Source of the DNA: Georgenia satyanarayanai
GTDB taxonomy: Bacteria > Actinomycetota > Actinomycetes > Actinomycetales > Actinomycetaceae
Assembly: GCF_023715365.1 (NCBI RefSeq)
Contig: NZ_JAMBNZ010000009.1
Location: 62,001 to 126,000, forward strand
Length of the DNA stretch: 64,000 bases
Direction: 5' to 3'
The notes under the pieces were generated by a model, which did not search any database, was not told the origin of the DNA, and worked only from the letters and a program-made list of their open reading frames with translations. The position numbers and the translations under genes were made by a program. Every line of letters starts with the position of its first letter. Position 1 is the first letter of the stretch. Below, piece after piece: positions 8,897 to 17,575 of the stretch.

Positions 8897-10524
8897 CGAA
8901 CCGTGACGACCAGCGTCCCGAGGACAGCGATGACCGCGCCCGCCGGGAGATGCTCTCCCGACGGGCCGGCGACCACGCCGTCCCACCGGCCGCGGGCGGA
9001 CCCACGCCGGCGAGCGCGGCGACACCCGACGGCGCCGAGCTCGCCGCCCGTGAGGTCCAGGCCGAGCACGACCGCGCCGCCCAGGAGCTCGTCGCCTCCG
9101 GCCTGTTCAGCGGGCCCGACCCCACGGTCATCGACGACGTCCTCGCCTCGCCGGACGTCACCGTCGTCGTCGACCCGGTCGCTCGCGCCCAGGCCGAGAC
9201 GGAGGTCCACCGCGTCTACACCGAGATCCTCACCCGGGCCCCGGAGCACGACGTCCAGCCCAGCCTCGACCGGGTCCGGGAGGTCCTGGACCTTCTCGGT
9301 GAGCCGCAGCGCGCCTACCCCGTCATCCACATCGCCGGTACCAACGGCAAGACGTCGACGGCGCGCGTCGTCGAGCGGCTGCTGCGCGAGCGCGGCCTGC
9401 GGACGGGACGGTTCACCTCCCCGCACCTGTCGACGGTGCGCGAGCGCATCGCCCTGGACGGCGAGCCGATCAGCCCCGAGGCCTTCGTCCGCACCTGGGA
9501 GGACGTCGCGCCGTACATCGAGATGGTCGACCAGCGCTCCCGCGCCGAGGGCGGGCCGCGGCTGAGCTTCTTCGAGGTCTTCGTCGTCATGGGCTACGCG
9601 GCCTTCGCCGACGCGCCGGTGGACGTCGCCGTCGTCGAGACGGGCATGGGCGGGCGCTGGGACGCGACGAACGTCGCCGACGGGGCCGTGGAGATCCTCA
9701 CGCCCATCTCCCGCGACCACGAGCGGTGGCTCGGGCACACGCTGCCGGAGATCGCCGGTGAGAAGGTCGGCATCCTCACGCCCGGCTCCACGGTCGTGAG
9801 CGCCGAGCAGCACGAGGAGGTCGCCCCCGTCGTCCGGGACGCCGTCCAGGCGCTGGGCGCCCGGCTCGTCGTCGACGGGCAGGACATGGAGGTCGTCGAC
9901 CGCCAGCTCGCCGTCGGCGGGCAGATGCTGGTCCTGCGCACCTCGGCCGCCACCTACACCGACGTCTTCCTCCCGCTCCACGGCGCCCACCAGGCGCACA
10001 ACGCGCTGCTCGCCGTCGCCGCCGTCGAGGCGTTCTTCGGTGGCGGCGCGCTGAGCGGGGAGGTCGTCGAGCACGCCCTCGCCTCCGTCGACTCACCCGG
10101 CCGCCTTGAGCTCGTCCGCACGAGCCCGACCGTCCTCGTCGACGCCGCCCACAACCCCGCCGGGGTGGAGGTGCTGCGCGCCGCTCTCGAGGAGTCCTTC
10201 GACCTGCGCCGCGTGGTCGGCGTCGTCGGTCTTATGGCCGACAAGGACGCCGAGGGCATCCTCTCGGGCCTCGAGCCGATGCTCACCGAGATCGTCCTCA
10301 CCCGGGCGGCGACCGACCGTGCGCACGACGTCGAGGACCTCGCCGAGCTCGCCCGTCAGATCTTCGACCCCGAGCGGGTCCACGTCACCGACAGGATCGA
10401 TGAGGCCATCGACCTCGCGGCGGCCCGGGCCGAGTACGGCGGCGAGCCGGGCGGCGCCGTCCTCGTCACGGGCTCGGTCGTCCTCGTCGGGGAGGCGCGG
10501 TTCCTCCTGCGGCGCGGCAGCTGA
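8893..10524 (+). CDS. folC: Folylpolyglutamate synthase / dihydrofolate synthase with N-terminal extension
   Basis: A 543-residue ATP-dependent ligase adding glutamate to folates. The P-loop is GTNGKTS near residue 150, followed by the Mur-ligase-type segments [23 protein letters not shown], and VDAAHNPAG in the C-terminal domain. The GTG start overlaps the ileS stop (GTGA), implying translational coupling. About 100 residues precede the usual N-terminus ([13 protein letters not shown]); they are acidic and Ala/Pro-rich with no recognised domain. No closer start codon is evident, so the extension is probably translated. In most actinobacteria folC is followed by DUF4233 and ndk, which here lie 7 kb downstream. 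Confidence 0.95.
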   Translation: MTNRDDQRPEDSDDRARREMLSRRAGDHAVPPAAGGPTPASAATPDGAELAAREVQAEHDRAAQELVASGLFSGPDPTVIDDVLASPDVTVVVDPVARAQAETEVHRVYTEILTRAPEHDVQPSLDRVREVLDLLGEPQRAYPVIHIAGTNGKTSTARVVERLLRERGLRTGRFTSPHLSTVRERIALDGEPISPEAFVRTWEDVAPYIEMVDQRSRAEGGPRLSFFEVFVVMGYAAFADAPVDVAVVETGMGGRWDATNVADGAVEILTPISRDHERWLGHTLPEIAGEKVGILTPGSTVVSAEQHEEVAPVVRDAVQALGARLVVDGQDMEVVDRQLAVGGQMLVLRTSAATYTDVFLPLHGAHQAHNALLAVAAVEAFFGGGALSGEVVEHALASVDSPGRLELVRTSPTVLVDAAHNPAGVEVLRAALEESFDLRRVVGVVGLMADKDAEGILSGLEPMLTEIVLTRAATDRAHDVEDLAELARQIFDPERVHVTDRIDEAIDLAAARAEYGGEPGGAVLVTGSVVLVGEARFLLRRGS

Positions 10525-10527
10525 CCG

Positions 10528-11199
10528 CTACGCGCCGGCGAGGTCCGCGAGGCGCATCCGGCCCAGCCACCCCGGGACCGCGCGCCGGGCGTCGCTCGGG
10601 CCGGTGAGCCGCACCGCGCCCGAGCCGAGCGCGCGCTCCCAGGTCGTGTCGGCGCGCCACAGCTCGACGAGCGTGCGCAGGGACGTCTCGACGTCGACGG
10701 TGACGTCGAAGCCGGGGTCGTGGTCGCAGACGTCGACCTCGTCGCCGGCGACGACGAGCCACCAGGCAGCGGCACCCGGCGGCAGGTCGGTGAGGTGGAA
10801 GGCGAGCACCGTGCGGGTACGCGGCCACGCCTCGACGGGGATGGTCCGGCGCATGTCCCAGAACAGCAGGTGGGGGTCGAGGTCCTCCTCACCCAGCTCG
10901 CCGATCCACCGCAGGCTCCACACTCCCAGGGCGCCCACCACGCCCTCGAGGTCACGGCCGGCGTCGGTGAGGGCGTACCCGACCTTGCCTCGTCCCCTCT
11001 CGCGCCGCACGAGGCCGGCCCGTTCGAGGGTGCGCAGGCGCTTGGAGAGCAGGGCGGGGGACATGCGCGGGACACCCCGGCGCAGCTCGTTGAAGTGGCG
11101 GCTGCCGGCGAGCATCTCCCGGACGACGAGGAGCGTCCAGCGCTCGTCGAGGATCTCCATCGCCTTGGCGACAGGACAGAACTGGCCGTAGCTCGTCAT
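10528..11199 (-). CDS. HxlR-family regulator with C-terminal SCP2-like domain
   Basis: A 223-residue protein. Residues 1-100 are a winged helix-turn-helix of the HxlR type (CPVAKAMEILDERWTLLVVR, then RGVPRMSPALLSKRLRTLE). The remaining ~115 residues (AFHLTDLPPGAAAWWLVVAG, then DVTVDVETSLRTLVELWRAD) look like the small-molecule-binding SCP2/sterol-carrier-like domain often attached to this regulator group. The ATG at 11199 follows GGAGG. An early Cys (position 7) is the conserved HxlR cysteine, so redox or electrophile sensing is possible. It is divergent from the methyltransferase gene, and paired direct repeats lie between them. Confidence 0.88.
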   Translation of the reverse strand: MTSYGQFCPVAKAMEILDERWTLLVVREMLAGSRHFNELRRGVPRMSPALLSKRLRTLERAGLVRRERGRGKVGYALTDAGRDLEGVVGALGVWSLRWIGELGEEDLDPHLLFWDMRRTIPVEAWPRTRTVLAFHLTDLPPGAAAWWLVVAGDEVDVCDHDPGFDVTVDVETSLRTLVELWRADTTWERALGSGAVRLTGPSDARRAVPGWLGRMRLADLAGA

Positions 11200-11212
11200 C
11201 GCAGCCTCCGGT

Positions 11213-11251
11213 GACAAGTACACGCCCGCCTGCCTGCTCCCGACAAGTACA
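11213..11251. promoter_or_regulatory. Direct-repeat candidate operator for the HxlR-type regulator
   Basis: Two exact copies of GACAAGTACA at 11213-11222 and 11242-11251 start 29 bp apart in the divergent space between the HxlR-type gene and the methyltransferase. Regulators of this family characteristically bind paired direct repeats, so this is a good operator candidate for control of both genes. Confidence 0.5.
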
Positions 11252-11348
11252 GATCCAGCACCGCCGACGCTACAGAGCTGGCACTGGAGCCGGCTCCCGG
11301 GCCGCCGGACCCTGAGGGCACACCAGTCACCGGAAAAGGGGTCTCGCC

Positions 11349-12197
11349 ATGACACCGTCCACCATCACCACCACCGGCACCACCGCCGACCGGGAGCTCA
11401 AGGCACGGCACCGCGCCATGTGGGCGCTGGGCGACTACCCGGCCGTCGCCGACGAGGTCATCCCAGCGCTTGGCGCCGAGCTCGTCGCCGAGGCCGGGAC
11501 CGGCCCGGGCCAGACCGTCCTCGACGTCGCCGCCGGGTCCGGGAACGTCGCCGTCCGCGCCGCGCTCACCGGCGCCCGCGTCGTCGCCGCCGATCTCACG
11601 CCCGCGCTCCTCGAGGCGGGCGCGGCACGGGCCCAGCGGCTCGGTGCCACCGTCGAGTGGGTCGAGGCCGACGCGGAGGACCTGCCCTTCCCGGACGCCT
11701 CCTTCGACGTCGTCACCTCCTGCGTCGGGGTGATGTTCGCCCCGCACCACCAGCGGGCTGCGGACGAGCTCGTCCGCGTCGTCCGACCGGGCGGGACCCT
11801 CGCCCTGACGGCGTGGACCCCGGAGGGCTTCATCGGTCAGCTGTTCGCGGCCGTGCGGCCCTTCGCCCCGACCCCGCCCCCGGACGCCCAGCCGGCGCCC
11901 CGCTGGGGCGACGAGGGGCACGTGCGCACCCTCCTCGGGGACCGGGTCGAGGTCCTCACCGCCGAGCGGCGCATCCTCGCGGTCGACCGGTTCACGGGGC
12001 CCGAGCACTTCCGGGACTTCTTCGCCACGACCTACGGCCCGACCGTTGCGCTCTACCGCGCGCACGCCGGTGACGCCGAGGCCGTCGCCGGGCTCGACGC
12101 CGCCCTGACCGGCGTTGCCGACCGGTTCGGCCGCCGCGAGGCCGGCGGGTTCACCATGGGCTGGAAGTACCTGCTCCTCGTCGGGCGGCGTCGCTGA
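11349..12197 (+). CDS. Class I SAM-dependent methyltransferase
   Basis: A 282-residue soluble protein. Motif I is VLDVAAGSGNVAVRAA (near residue 58), followed by the acidic strand-2 end VVAADLT and the motif DAEDLPFPDASFD typical of the UbiE/Methyltransf_11 group; HHQRAADELVRVVRPGGTL is motif III. The C-terminal third is variable, and the substrate cannot be inferred. The ATG follows a GGAAAAGGGG purine run. Its divergent pairing with the HxlR-type regulator suggests regulator-dependent induction, perhaps by the methyltransferase's own substrate. Confidence 0.9.
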   Translation: MTPSTITTTGTTADRELKARHRAMWALGDYPAVADEVIPALGAELVAEAGTGPGQTVLDVAAGSGNVAVRAALTGARVVAADLTPALLEAGAARAQRLGATVEWVEADAEDLPFPDASFDVVTSCVGVMFAPHHQRAADELVRVVRPGGTLALTAWTPEGFIGQLFAAVRPFAPTPPPDAQPAPRWGDEGHVRTLLGDRVEVLTAERRILAVDRFTGPEHFRDFFATTYGPTVALYRAHAGDAEAVAGLDAALTGVADRFGRREAGGFTMGWKYLLLVGRRR

Positions 12198-12269
12198 GCT
12201 CGCCGCGCGGGGTGGCCACCCGGGCCCGCCCTGCGCGCGCGCGATCAGCCTCCGGCGGGCGAAGTGGGG

Positions 12270-12294
12270 CGGCGGCAGGATTCTCCTGTCGCCG
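12270..12294 (+). terminator. Hairpin after the methyltransferase gene
   Basis: CGGCGGCAGGA (12270-12280) pairs with TCCTGTCGCCG (12284-12294) around a three-base loop, with one G-U pair. It lies about 70 bp after the methyltransferase stop. There is no T-run, so termination would be of the GC-rich actinobacterial kind. The rest of 12198-12458 holds no gene; TACGGT at 12342-12347 is a possible -10 for dhaKLM. Confidence 0.45.
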
Positions 12295-12458
12295 GGTGCG
12301 GTGCGCGTCCGGATCCGGCCGCTCCGGTCGCACCGGCCGAGTACGGTGTGGGGGAAGGCGGGGCCGGCCTCGTCACCGGCCCGCGTCAGCCCGCCGGGAG
12401 GCGGCCACTGCTGCGGCGCGGCAGTGCGCGCCGTCCCACGACGACGAGGGAGACCGCA

Positions 12459-13460
12459 GTGAAGAAGCTCATCAACGACCCGGGTGACGTCGTCACCCAG
12501 TCCGTCGCCGGCCTCGTGGCCGCGCACGGCGACATCCTCACCGCCAGCACCGACCCCCTGTTCGTCTCCCGCGCCGGCGGTGCCGTCAGCGGCAAGGTCG
12601 GGCTCGTCTCCGGCGGCGGGAGCGGCCACGAGCCGCTGCACGCCGGATTCGTCGGGACCGGCATGCTCGACGCCGCCGTCCCCGGCGCCGTCTTCACCTC
12701 TCCCAGCCCCGAGCCGATCCTTGCCGCCATGCAGGCCGCCGACGGCGGTGCGGGAGTCATCCAGATCGTCAAGAACTACACCGGCGACGTCCTCAACTTC
12801 GAGGTCGCGGCCGAGCTCGGTGAGGCCGAGGGGCTGAGGGTGCGCAGTGTCCTCGTGGCCGACGACGTCGCCGTGGAGGACTCGACGTGGACGGCCGGGC
12901 GCCGCGGCGTGGCCGGCACGCTCGTCGTGGAGAAGATCGCCGGGGCCGCCGCCGAGCGCGGCGACGACCTCGACGCCGTCGTCGCCGTCGCCGAGCGCAC
13001 CGCCGCGGCCGTGCGGACGATGGGCATCGCCCTCCACGCGCCCACCGTGCCGGCCGCCGGCCGCCCGTCCTTTGACCTCGAGGACGACGAGGTCGAGCTC
13101 GGCATCGGCATCCACGGCGAGCCGGGCCGCCGACGGGTCAAGGCCGTGCCGGCCGACGAGACCGCCGCGCTGCTCCTCGACGCCGTGCTCACCGACCTCG
13201 GCGACGTGTCCGGGCGCGAGGTCCTCCTCCTCGTCAACGGCATGGGCGCCACCCCCGCCCTCGAGCTGTACGTCCTCTACGGCGCCGCCCGGCGCCTGCT
13301 CGAGGAGCGCGGCGCGAGCGTCGTGCGCTCGCTCGTCGGCAGCTACGTCACCTCCCTCGACATGGCGGGCGCGAGTATCAGCGTCATGCCGCTGGACGAG
13401 GAGCTCATCACGCTGTGGGACGCTCCTGCCCACACCGTGGCACTGCGTCAGGGAATGTGA
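12459..13460 (+). CDS. dhaK: Dihydroxyacetone kinase, substrate-binding subunit
   Basis: DhaK (333 residues) binds dihydroxyacetone covalently through a histidine, and DhaL transfers phosphate to it. The conserved block GIGIHGEPGRR places the substrate His at residue 219. The N-terminal SRAGGAVSGKVGLVSGGGSG and HEPLHAGFVGTGMLDAAVPG segments are typical. The GTG start follows GAGGGAGA and gives the usual family length. It is the first gene of a dhaKLM operon of the PTS-dependent type. No DhaR activator gene is next to it. Confidence 0.96.
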   Translation: MKKLINDPGDVVTQSVAGLVAAHGDILTASTDPLFVSRAGGAVSGKVGLVSGGGSGHEPLHAGFVGTGMLDAAVPGAVFTSPSPEPILAAMQAADGGAGVIQIVKNYTGDVLNFEVAAELGEAEGLRVRSVLVADDVAVEDSTWTAGRRGVAGTLVVEKIAGAAAERGDDLDAVVAVAERTAAAVRTMGIALHAPTVPAAGRPSFDLEDDEVELGIGIHGEPGRRRVKAVPADETAALLLDAVLTDLGDVSGREVLLLVNGMGATPALELYVLYGAARRLLEERGASVVRSLVGSYVTSLDMAGASISVMPLDEELITLWDAPAHTVALRQGM

Positions 13461-13467
13461 GGACCGC

Positions 13468-14121
13468 ATGGACGACACGCTCGACACCTCCTGGGTGCTG
13501 CGCTGGGCCGAGCTCGCGCAGCACGCCGTCTCCGAGAACCGGATCGCGCTCATGGAGCTCGACCGCGCCATCGGGGACGGCGACCACGGCGACAACCTCG
13601 ACCGCGGCTTCACCGCCGTCAGCGCCAAGCTCGCCGACGCCTCCCCGGACTCCCCGACGGCGGCCCTCAAGCTCATCGCCACCACCCTCATGTCCACGGT
13701 CGGCGGGGCGGCCGGCCCCCTGTACGGCACCGCGTTCCTTCGGGCCGCCACGGCCCTGGGGGACGGGCCGGTCGACGCGGCGGGGGTCGCGGCGCTGCTC
13801 ACCGGCGCCGTCGAGGGTGTGACGGCGCGCGGCCGGGCGGCGGCCGGGGACAAGACGATGGTCGACGCGCTGCGCCCGGCCGCCGAGGCCGCCGGTGCGG
13901 TCGCCGAGGAGGGCGGCAGCGCCCGGGCGGCCCTCGAGGCCGCCGCCGACGCCGCCGCCGCGGGCGCGGAGGCCACGGAGCCGATGGTGGCGCGCAAGGG
14001 CCGCGCCAGCTACCTCGGGGAGCGCTCGGCCGGCCACCGCGACCCCGGCGCCCAGTCCAGCGCCCTCATCCTGCGCGCCGCCGCCGACGCCGCCGCGGGG
14101 GGAGCGGGGACGGGGCAGTGA
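13468..14121 (+). CDS. dhaL: Dihydroxyacetone kinase, ADP-binding subunit
   Basis: DhaL (217 residues) holds ADP as a cofactor that is rephosphorylated by DhaM and then phosphorylates dihydroxyacetone on DhaK. The metal/nucleotide motif DRAIGDGDHGDNLDRGF is at about residues 29-45, and the family glycine-rich and GRASYLGERSAGHRDPGAQS motifs are present. The ATG lies 7 bp after the dhaK stop, and the stop overlaps the GTG of dhaM. Confidence 0.95.
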   Translation: MDDTLDTSWVLRWAELAQHAVSENRIALMELDRAIGDGDHGDNLDRGFTAVSAKLADASPDSPTAALKLIATTLMSTVGGAAGPLYGTAFLRAATALGDGPVDAAGVAALLTGAVEGVTARGRAAAGDKTMVDALRPAAEAAGAVAEEGGSARAALEAAADAAAAGAEATEPMVARKGRASYLGERSAGHRDPGAQSSALILRAAADAAAGGAGTGQ

Positions 14122-14801
14122 CGACGGCGATCGTCGTCGTCTCCCACTCCGCGCAGCTCGCCCAGGGGCTGTGCGAGGTGGCGGCGCAGATGGCGCCCGA
14201 CGTCCTCCTTCGCCCGGCCGGCGGGACCGACGACGGCCGCATCGGCACGAGCTTCGACAAGCTCCTCACCGCGGTCGGTGAGTTGACCGCGGACGGTGGT
14301 GACGGCGTCGTCGTCCTCACCGACCTCGGCTCGGCGACGATGACCGCCGAGTCCGTCCTCGAGATGGTCGACGACGACCGCGTGCTGCTCGCCGACGCCC
14401 CGCTCGTCGAGGGCACCGTCGCCGCGGCCGTCGCCGCGCAGGGCGGTGCCGGCCCGGAGGAGGTGCGGCGCGCCGCCGAGGAGGCCGCCCTGTCCTTTGC
14501 CGCCGCCCAGCGCGGCGGCCCCGCCGGCCCGGCACGGGACGGGGAGGTCCTGGAGCGGGTCCTCCAGCTGCGCAACCGGCTCGGGCTGCACGCCCGTCCC
14601 GCCGCGCAGCTCGCCCGCCTCATCACTGGCTTCGACGTCCACGTCGAGATCAACGGCGTGGACGGCGCCAGCGTGCTCGCCCTCATCGGGCTCGGGCTCG
14701 CGGGCGGGGCGACGATGACGGTCCGGGCCAGCGGCCCGCAGGCCGAGCACGTCCTCGACGCCGTCGCCCAGGTCGTCGACGAGGGCTTCGGGGAGGAGTA
14801 G
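14118..14801 (+). CDS. dhaM: Phosphoryl carrier for dihydroxyacetone kinase (EIIA-man-like plus HPr domain)
   Basis: A 227-residue protein. Residues 1-130 are a mannose-type EIIA domain with the phospho-His in [11 protein letters not shown] (His9). Residues about 145-227 are an HPr domain with the phospho-His in LGLHARPAA. The enterobacterial enzyme-I-like third domain is absent, so phosphate must come from a separate enzyme I (ptsI) not in this window. The GTG start overlaps the dhaL stop (GTGA). The fused HPr can pass phosphate from enzyme I to the EIIA domain within one polypeptide. Confidence 0.93.
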   Translation: MTTAIVVVSHSAQLAQGLCEVAAQMAPDVLLRPAGGTDDGRIGTSFDKLLTAVGELTADGGDGVVVLTDLGSATMTAESVLEMVDDDRVLLADAPLVEGTVAAAVAAQGGAGPEEVRRAAEEAALSFAAAQRGGPAGPARDGEVLERVLQLRNRLGLHARPAAQLARLITGFDVHVEINGVDGASVLALIGLGLAGGATMTVRASGPQAEHVLDAVAQVVDEGFGEE

Positions 14802-14875
14802 CGCCGCCTCGCCGGGACTTGGTTATGGTGGCCGGAACGCTCAGCCCGACAGCACCGTCGCCCGAAGGGAATCCC

Positions 14876-15985
14876 ATGCACGAGGTCAAGGCCGTCGTCG
14901 TCAAGGAGAGGAACGCCCCCGCCACCGTGGAGACGATCCTCGTCCCCGACCCGGGGCCGGGGGAGGCACTCGTCGACGTCGTCACGTGCGGCGTGTGCCA
15001 GACCGACCTCCACTACAAGGTCGGCGGGGTCAGCGACGACTTCCCCTTCCTCCTCGGGCACGAGGCCTCCGGCGTCGTCTCCGCCGTCGGTGAGGGCGTC
15101 ACCGAGATCGCCGTCGGGGACCGCGTCATTCTCAACTGGCGCGCGGTGTGCGGGCAGTGCCGCGCGTGCCGCAAGGGCCAGCCCTGGTACTGCTTCGCCA
15201 CCCACAACGCGACGCAGAAGATGACCCTGCAGGACGGCACCGAGCTCAGCCCGGCGCTCGGCATCGGTGCCTTCGCCGAGAAGACACTCGTCGCCGCGGG
15301 CCAGTGCACGAGGATCGAGGGCGACATCGCCCCCGAGCAGTACGCCGCCCTCGGTCTGCTCGGCTGCGGGGTCATGGCCGGCATCGGCGCCGTGCTCAAC
15401 ACCGGCGCGGTCCAGCGCGGGGAGTCGGTGGCCGTCATCGGTTGCGGCGGGGTCGGTACGGCTGCGATCGCCGGTGCCGTGCTCGCCGGGGCGACGACGA
15501 TCATCGCCGTCGACCTCGACGACGAGAAGCTCGCCACTGCCCGCCGCTTCGGCGCCACCCACACCGTCAACTCCCGCGAGCAGGACCCCGTCGAGGCGAT
15601 CCGCGAGCACACCGGTGGCTTCGGCGCGGACGTCGTCGTCGACGCCGTCGGGGTCGCCGCGACCTTCGCCCAGGCTTTCGAGGCACGCGACCTCGCCGGC
15701 CGCGTCGTCCTCGTCGGCGTGCCCGACCCGGGAACGGCGTGGGAAATCCCGCTGGACCAGGTCTTCGGCCGCGGCGGGGCGATCAAGTCCGCGTGGTACG
15801 GCGACACCCTGCCCTCGCGCGACTTCCCCATGCTCGTCGAGCAGTACCGCCTGGGCCGCCTGGACCTCGACGGCTTCGTCACCGAGCGCATCGGCATCGA
15901 CGACGTCGAGCCCGCCTTCGACAAGATGGCCGCCGGCAAGGTGCTGCGCTCCGTCGTCGAGATCAACGACCCGCCCGCGACCTGA
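14876..15985 (+). CDS. mscR: S-(hydroxymethyl)mycothiol dehydrogenase / S-nitrosomycothiol reductase
   Basis: A 369-residue zinc-dependent medium-chain alcohol dehydrogenase that oxidises the formaldehyde-mycothiol adduct with NAD+ and in mycobacteria also reduces S-nitrosomycothiol. Features include [14 protein letters not shown] (catalytic zinc Cys), LLGHEASG, the structural-zinc cysteines in [17 protein letters not shown], the family-specific block [20 protein letters not shown], and the NAD fold [14 protein letters not shown]. The ATG at 14876 follows GAAGGGA. TATGGT at 14824-14829 is a possible -10. The next gene is a metallo-beta-lactamase-fold hydrolase, the same pairing as in mycobacteria, which supports the assignment. 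The gene implies mycothiol synthesis. Confidence 0.95.
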   Translation: MHEVKAVVVKERNAPATVETILVPDPGPGEALVDVVTCGVCQTDLHYKVGGVSDDFPFLLGHEASGVVSAVGEGVTEIAVGDRVILNWRAVCGQCRACRKGQPWYCFATHNATQKMTLQDGTELSPALGIGAFAEKTLVAAGQCTRIEGDIAPEQYAALGLLGCGVMAGIGAVLNTGAVQRGESVAVIGCGGVGTAAIAGAVLAGATTIIAVDLDDEKLATARRFGATHTVNSREQDPVEAIREHTGGFGADVVVDAVGVAATFAQAFEARDLAGRVVLVGVPDPGTAWEIPLDQVFGRGGAIKSAWYGDTLPSRDFPMLVEQYRLGRLDLDGFVTERIGIDDVEPAFDKMAAGKVLRSVVEINDPPAT

Positions 15986-16011
15986 CCCGCCCCACGCCCC
16001 CCACCCCTTAT

Positions 16012-16033
16012 CGCCGACAGCTGAGTTGTTACC
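16012..16033 (+). repeat. Single copy of the CGCCGACAGCT intergenic repeat
   Basis: CGCCGACAGCT followed by GAGTTGTTACC lies between mscR and the hydrolase gene. It matches 19 of 22 positions with the unit at 47526 near the M23 peptidase gene. Confidence 0.7.
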
Positions 16034-16064
16034 GGCCGTCACCCGACCCGATGGGAGCCACCCG

Positions 16065-16733
16065 ATGACCACCCCCGTGCGCACGGACAGCAGCGGACGC
16101 GTCCGCGTCGAGAACCTCGTCACCAGCGGCACCTTCTCGCTCGACGGCGGGACCTGGGACGTCGACAACAACGTGTGGATCGTCGGTGACGACACCGAGT
16201 GCGTCGTCATCGACCCGGCGCACGACCCGGCCGCCGTCGTCGAGGCGGTGGGTGGTCGCCGCGTCGTCGCCGTCCTGCTCACCCACGGCCACGACGACCA
16301 CATCCGTGCCGTGCGCGACGTCGCCGCCCGGGTGGGCGCTCCGGTCCACCTCAACCCGGCCGACACGATGCTGTGGGAGCAGGTCTACCCCGGCACGACG
16401 GCGGACGAGGAGATCACCGACGGGCAGGAGATCACGGTCGCCGGCGTCACGCTCACCGCCCTGCACACCCCCGGCCACTCGCCCGGCTCGACGTGCTTCC
16501 ACGCACCGGACCTGGGGGAGGGCGGCATCCTCTTCTCCGGCGACACCCTCTTCAACGGTGGGCCTGGCGCGACCGGCCGCTCCTACTCGGACTTCCCGAC
16601 GATCATCGAGTCGATCCGCGAGCGGGTCCTCACGCTGCCCGAGTCGACCGAGGTGCTCACCGGCCACGGGGACGCGACGTCCGTCGGGGCCGAGAAGCCG
16701 CACCTGCAGGAGTGGGTCGACCGCGGCCACTGA
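16065..16733 (+). CDS. Metallo-beta-lactamase-fold hydrolase paired with mscR
   Basis: A 222-residue protein with the zinc motif THGHDDH, a downstream HTPGHSPGS histidine, and SGDTLF (bridging Asp). It belongs to the glyoxalase-II-like branch. Neighbouring genes of this type accompany mscR in many actinobacteria and are thought to hydrolyse the S-formylmycothiol product to formate and mycothiol, completing formaldehyde oxidation; this role is inferred from context. The ATG follows GGGAGCC. Confidence 0.88.
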   Translation: MTTPVRTDSSGRVRVENLVTSGTFSLDGGTWDVDNNVWIVGDDTECVVIDPAHDPAAVVEAVGGRRVVAVLLTHGHDDHIRAVRDVAARVGAPVHLNPADTMLWEQVYPGTTADEEITDGQEITVAGVTLTALHTPGHSPGSTCFHAPDLGEGGILFSGDTLFNGGPGATGRSYSDFPTIIESIRERVLTLPESTEVLTGHGDATSVGAEKPHLQEWVDRGH

Positions 16734-16755
16734 GGAACCGGCGGGGCCGGTAGGG

Positions 16756-16761
16756 CACGAT
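16756..16761 (+). promoter_or_regulatory. -10 element of a leaderless HAD-phosphatase transcript
   Basis: CACGAT ends 7 nt before the ATG at 16769, the spacing expected when transcription starts at or next to the start codon. No ribosome-binding site suits that ATG. Confidence 0.45.
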
Positions 16762-16768
16762 AGGGGCC

Positions 16769-17575
16769 ATGAGCGAGATCAAGCCCGTCGAGAGCTGGCT
16801 GACCGACATGGACGGCGTGCTCGTCCACGAGCAGCAGGCCATCCCCGGTGCCGCCGAGTTCATCCAGGCCCTCATCGCCTCCGGACGGCGCTTCCTCGTC
16901 CTGACGAACAACTCGATCTTCACGCCGCGCGACCTGCGCGCCCGGCTGCGCGCCGGAGGCATCGACATCCCCGAGGACGCGATCTGGACCTCGGCGATGG
17001 CCGCGGCTCAGTTCCTCGACGGTCAGCGCCGCGGGGGCAGCGCCTACGTCGTCGGCGAGGCCGGCCTCACCACCGCGCTCCATGACATCGGCTACACGAT
17101 GACCGACGTCGACCCCGACTACGTCGTCCTCGGGGAGACCCGCACGTACTCCTTCGAGGCGATCACCCGCGCGATCCGGCTCGTAGAGGCGGGGGCGCGC
17201 TTCATCGCGACCAACCCCGACCCCTCCGGCCCCTCCCAGGAGGGCACGCTCCCGGCCACCGGGGCGGTCGCCGCCCTCATCACCCGGGCCACCGGCGTCG
17301 AGCCCTACTTCGTCGGCAAGCCCAACCCGCTCATGATGCGCAGCGCGCTCAACCGGATCGACGCGCACTCGGAGTCCACCGTGATGATCGGGGACCGGAT
17401 GGACACCGACGTCGTGTCCGGCCTCGAGGCCGGCATGCGGACCATCCTCGTCCTGACGGGGTCGACCCGGCCCGAGCAGGTGGACCGCTTCCCCTACGTG
17501 CCCACCCGCGTCGTCGACTCCATCGCCGACGTCACGCCGCTCGTCGCCGAGTACGCCCCGCAGGCGGAGCGGTGA
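16769..17575 (+). CDS. HAD-IIA family phosphatase (NagD-like)
   Basis: A 268-residue protein with the HAD nucleophile motif WLTDMDGVLV (residues 10-19), motif II in VLTNNS, the lysine in GKPNPLMM, and motif IV GDRMDTDVVSGLEAGM. The large C2-type cap between motifs II and III places it in the NagD/4-nitrophenylphosphatase group, which dephosphorylates small sugar or nucleoside phosphates. The exact substrate is unknown. Its stop overlaps the GTG of the DUF4233 gene. Confidence 0.9.
   Translation: MSEIKPVESWLTDMDGVLVHEQQAIPGAAEFIQALIASGRRFLVLTNNSIFTPRDLRARLRAGGIDIPEDAIWTSAMAAAQFLDGQRRGGSAYVVGEAGLTTALHDIGYTMTDVDPDYVVLGETRTYSFEAITRAIRLVEAGARFIATNPDPSGPSQEGTLPATGAVAALITRATGVEPYFVGKPNPLMMRSALNRIDAHSESTVMIGDRMDTDVVSGLEAGMRTILVLTGSTRPEQVDRFPYVPTRVVDSIADVTPLVAEYAPQAER

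Noticed and set aside
5516-9025. 1169-codon minus-strand frame antisense to ileS
   Set aside because: Its composition (Val/Asp/Gly/Arg-rich, no domain) is typical of the antisense of GC-rich coding DNA. The plus strand carries a complete IleS.
12264-12458. 65-codon N-terminal extension of DhaK
   Set aside because: The extension includes the hairpin and probable promoter region and is not DhaK-like. GTG 12459 has a good ribosome-binding site and gives the family length.
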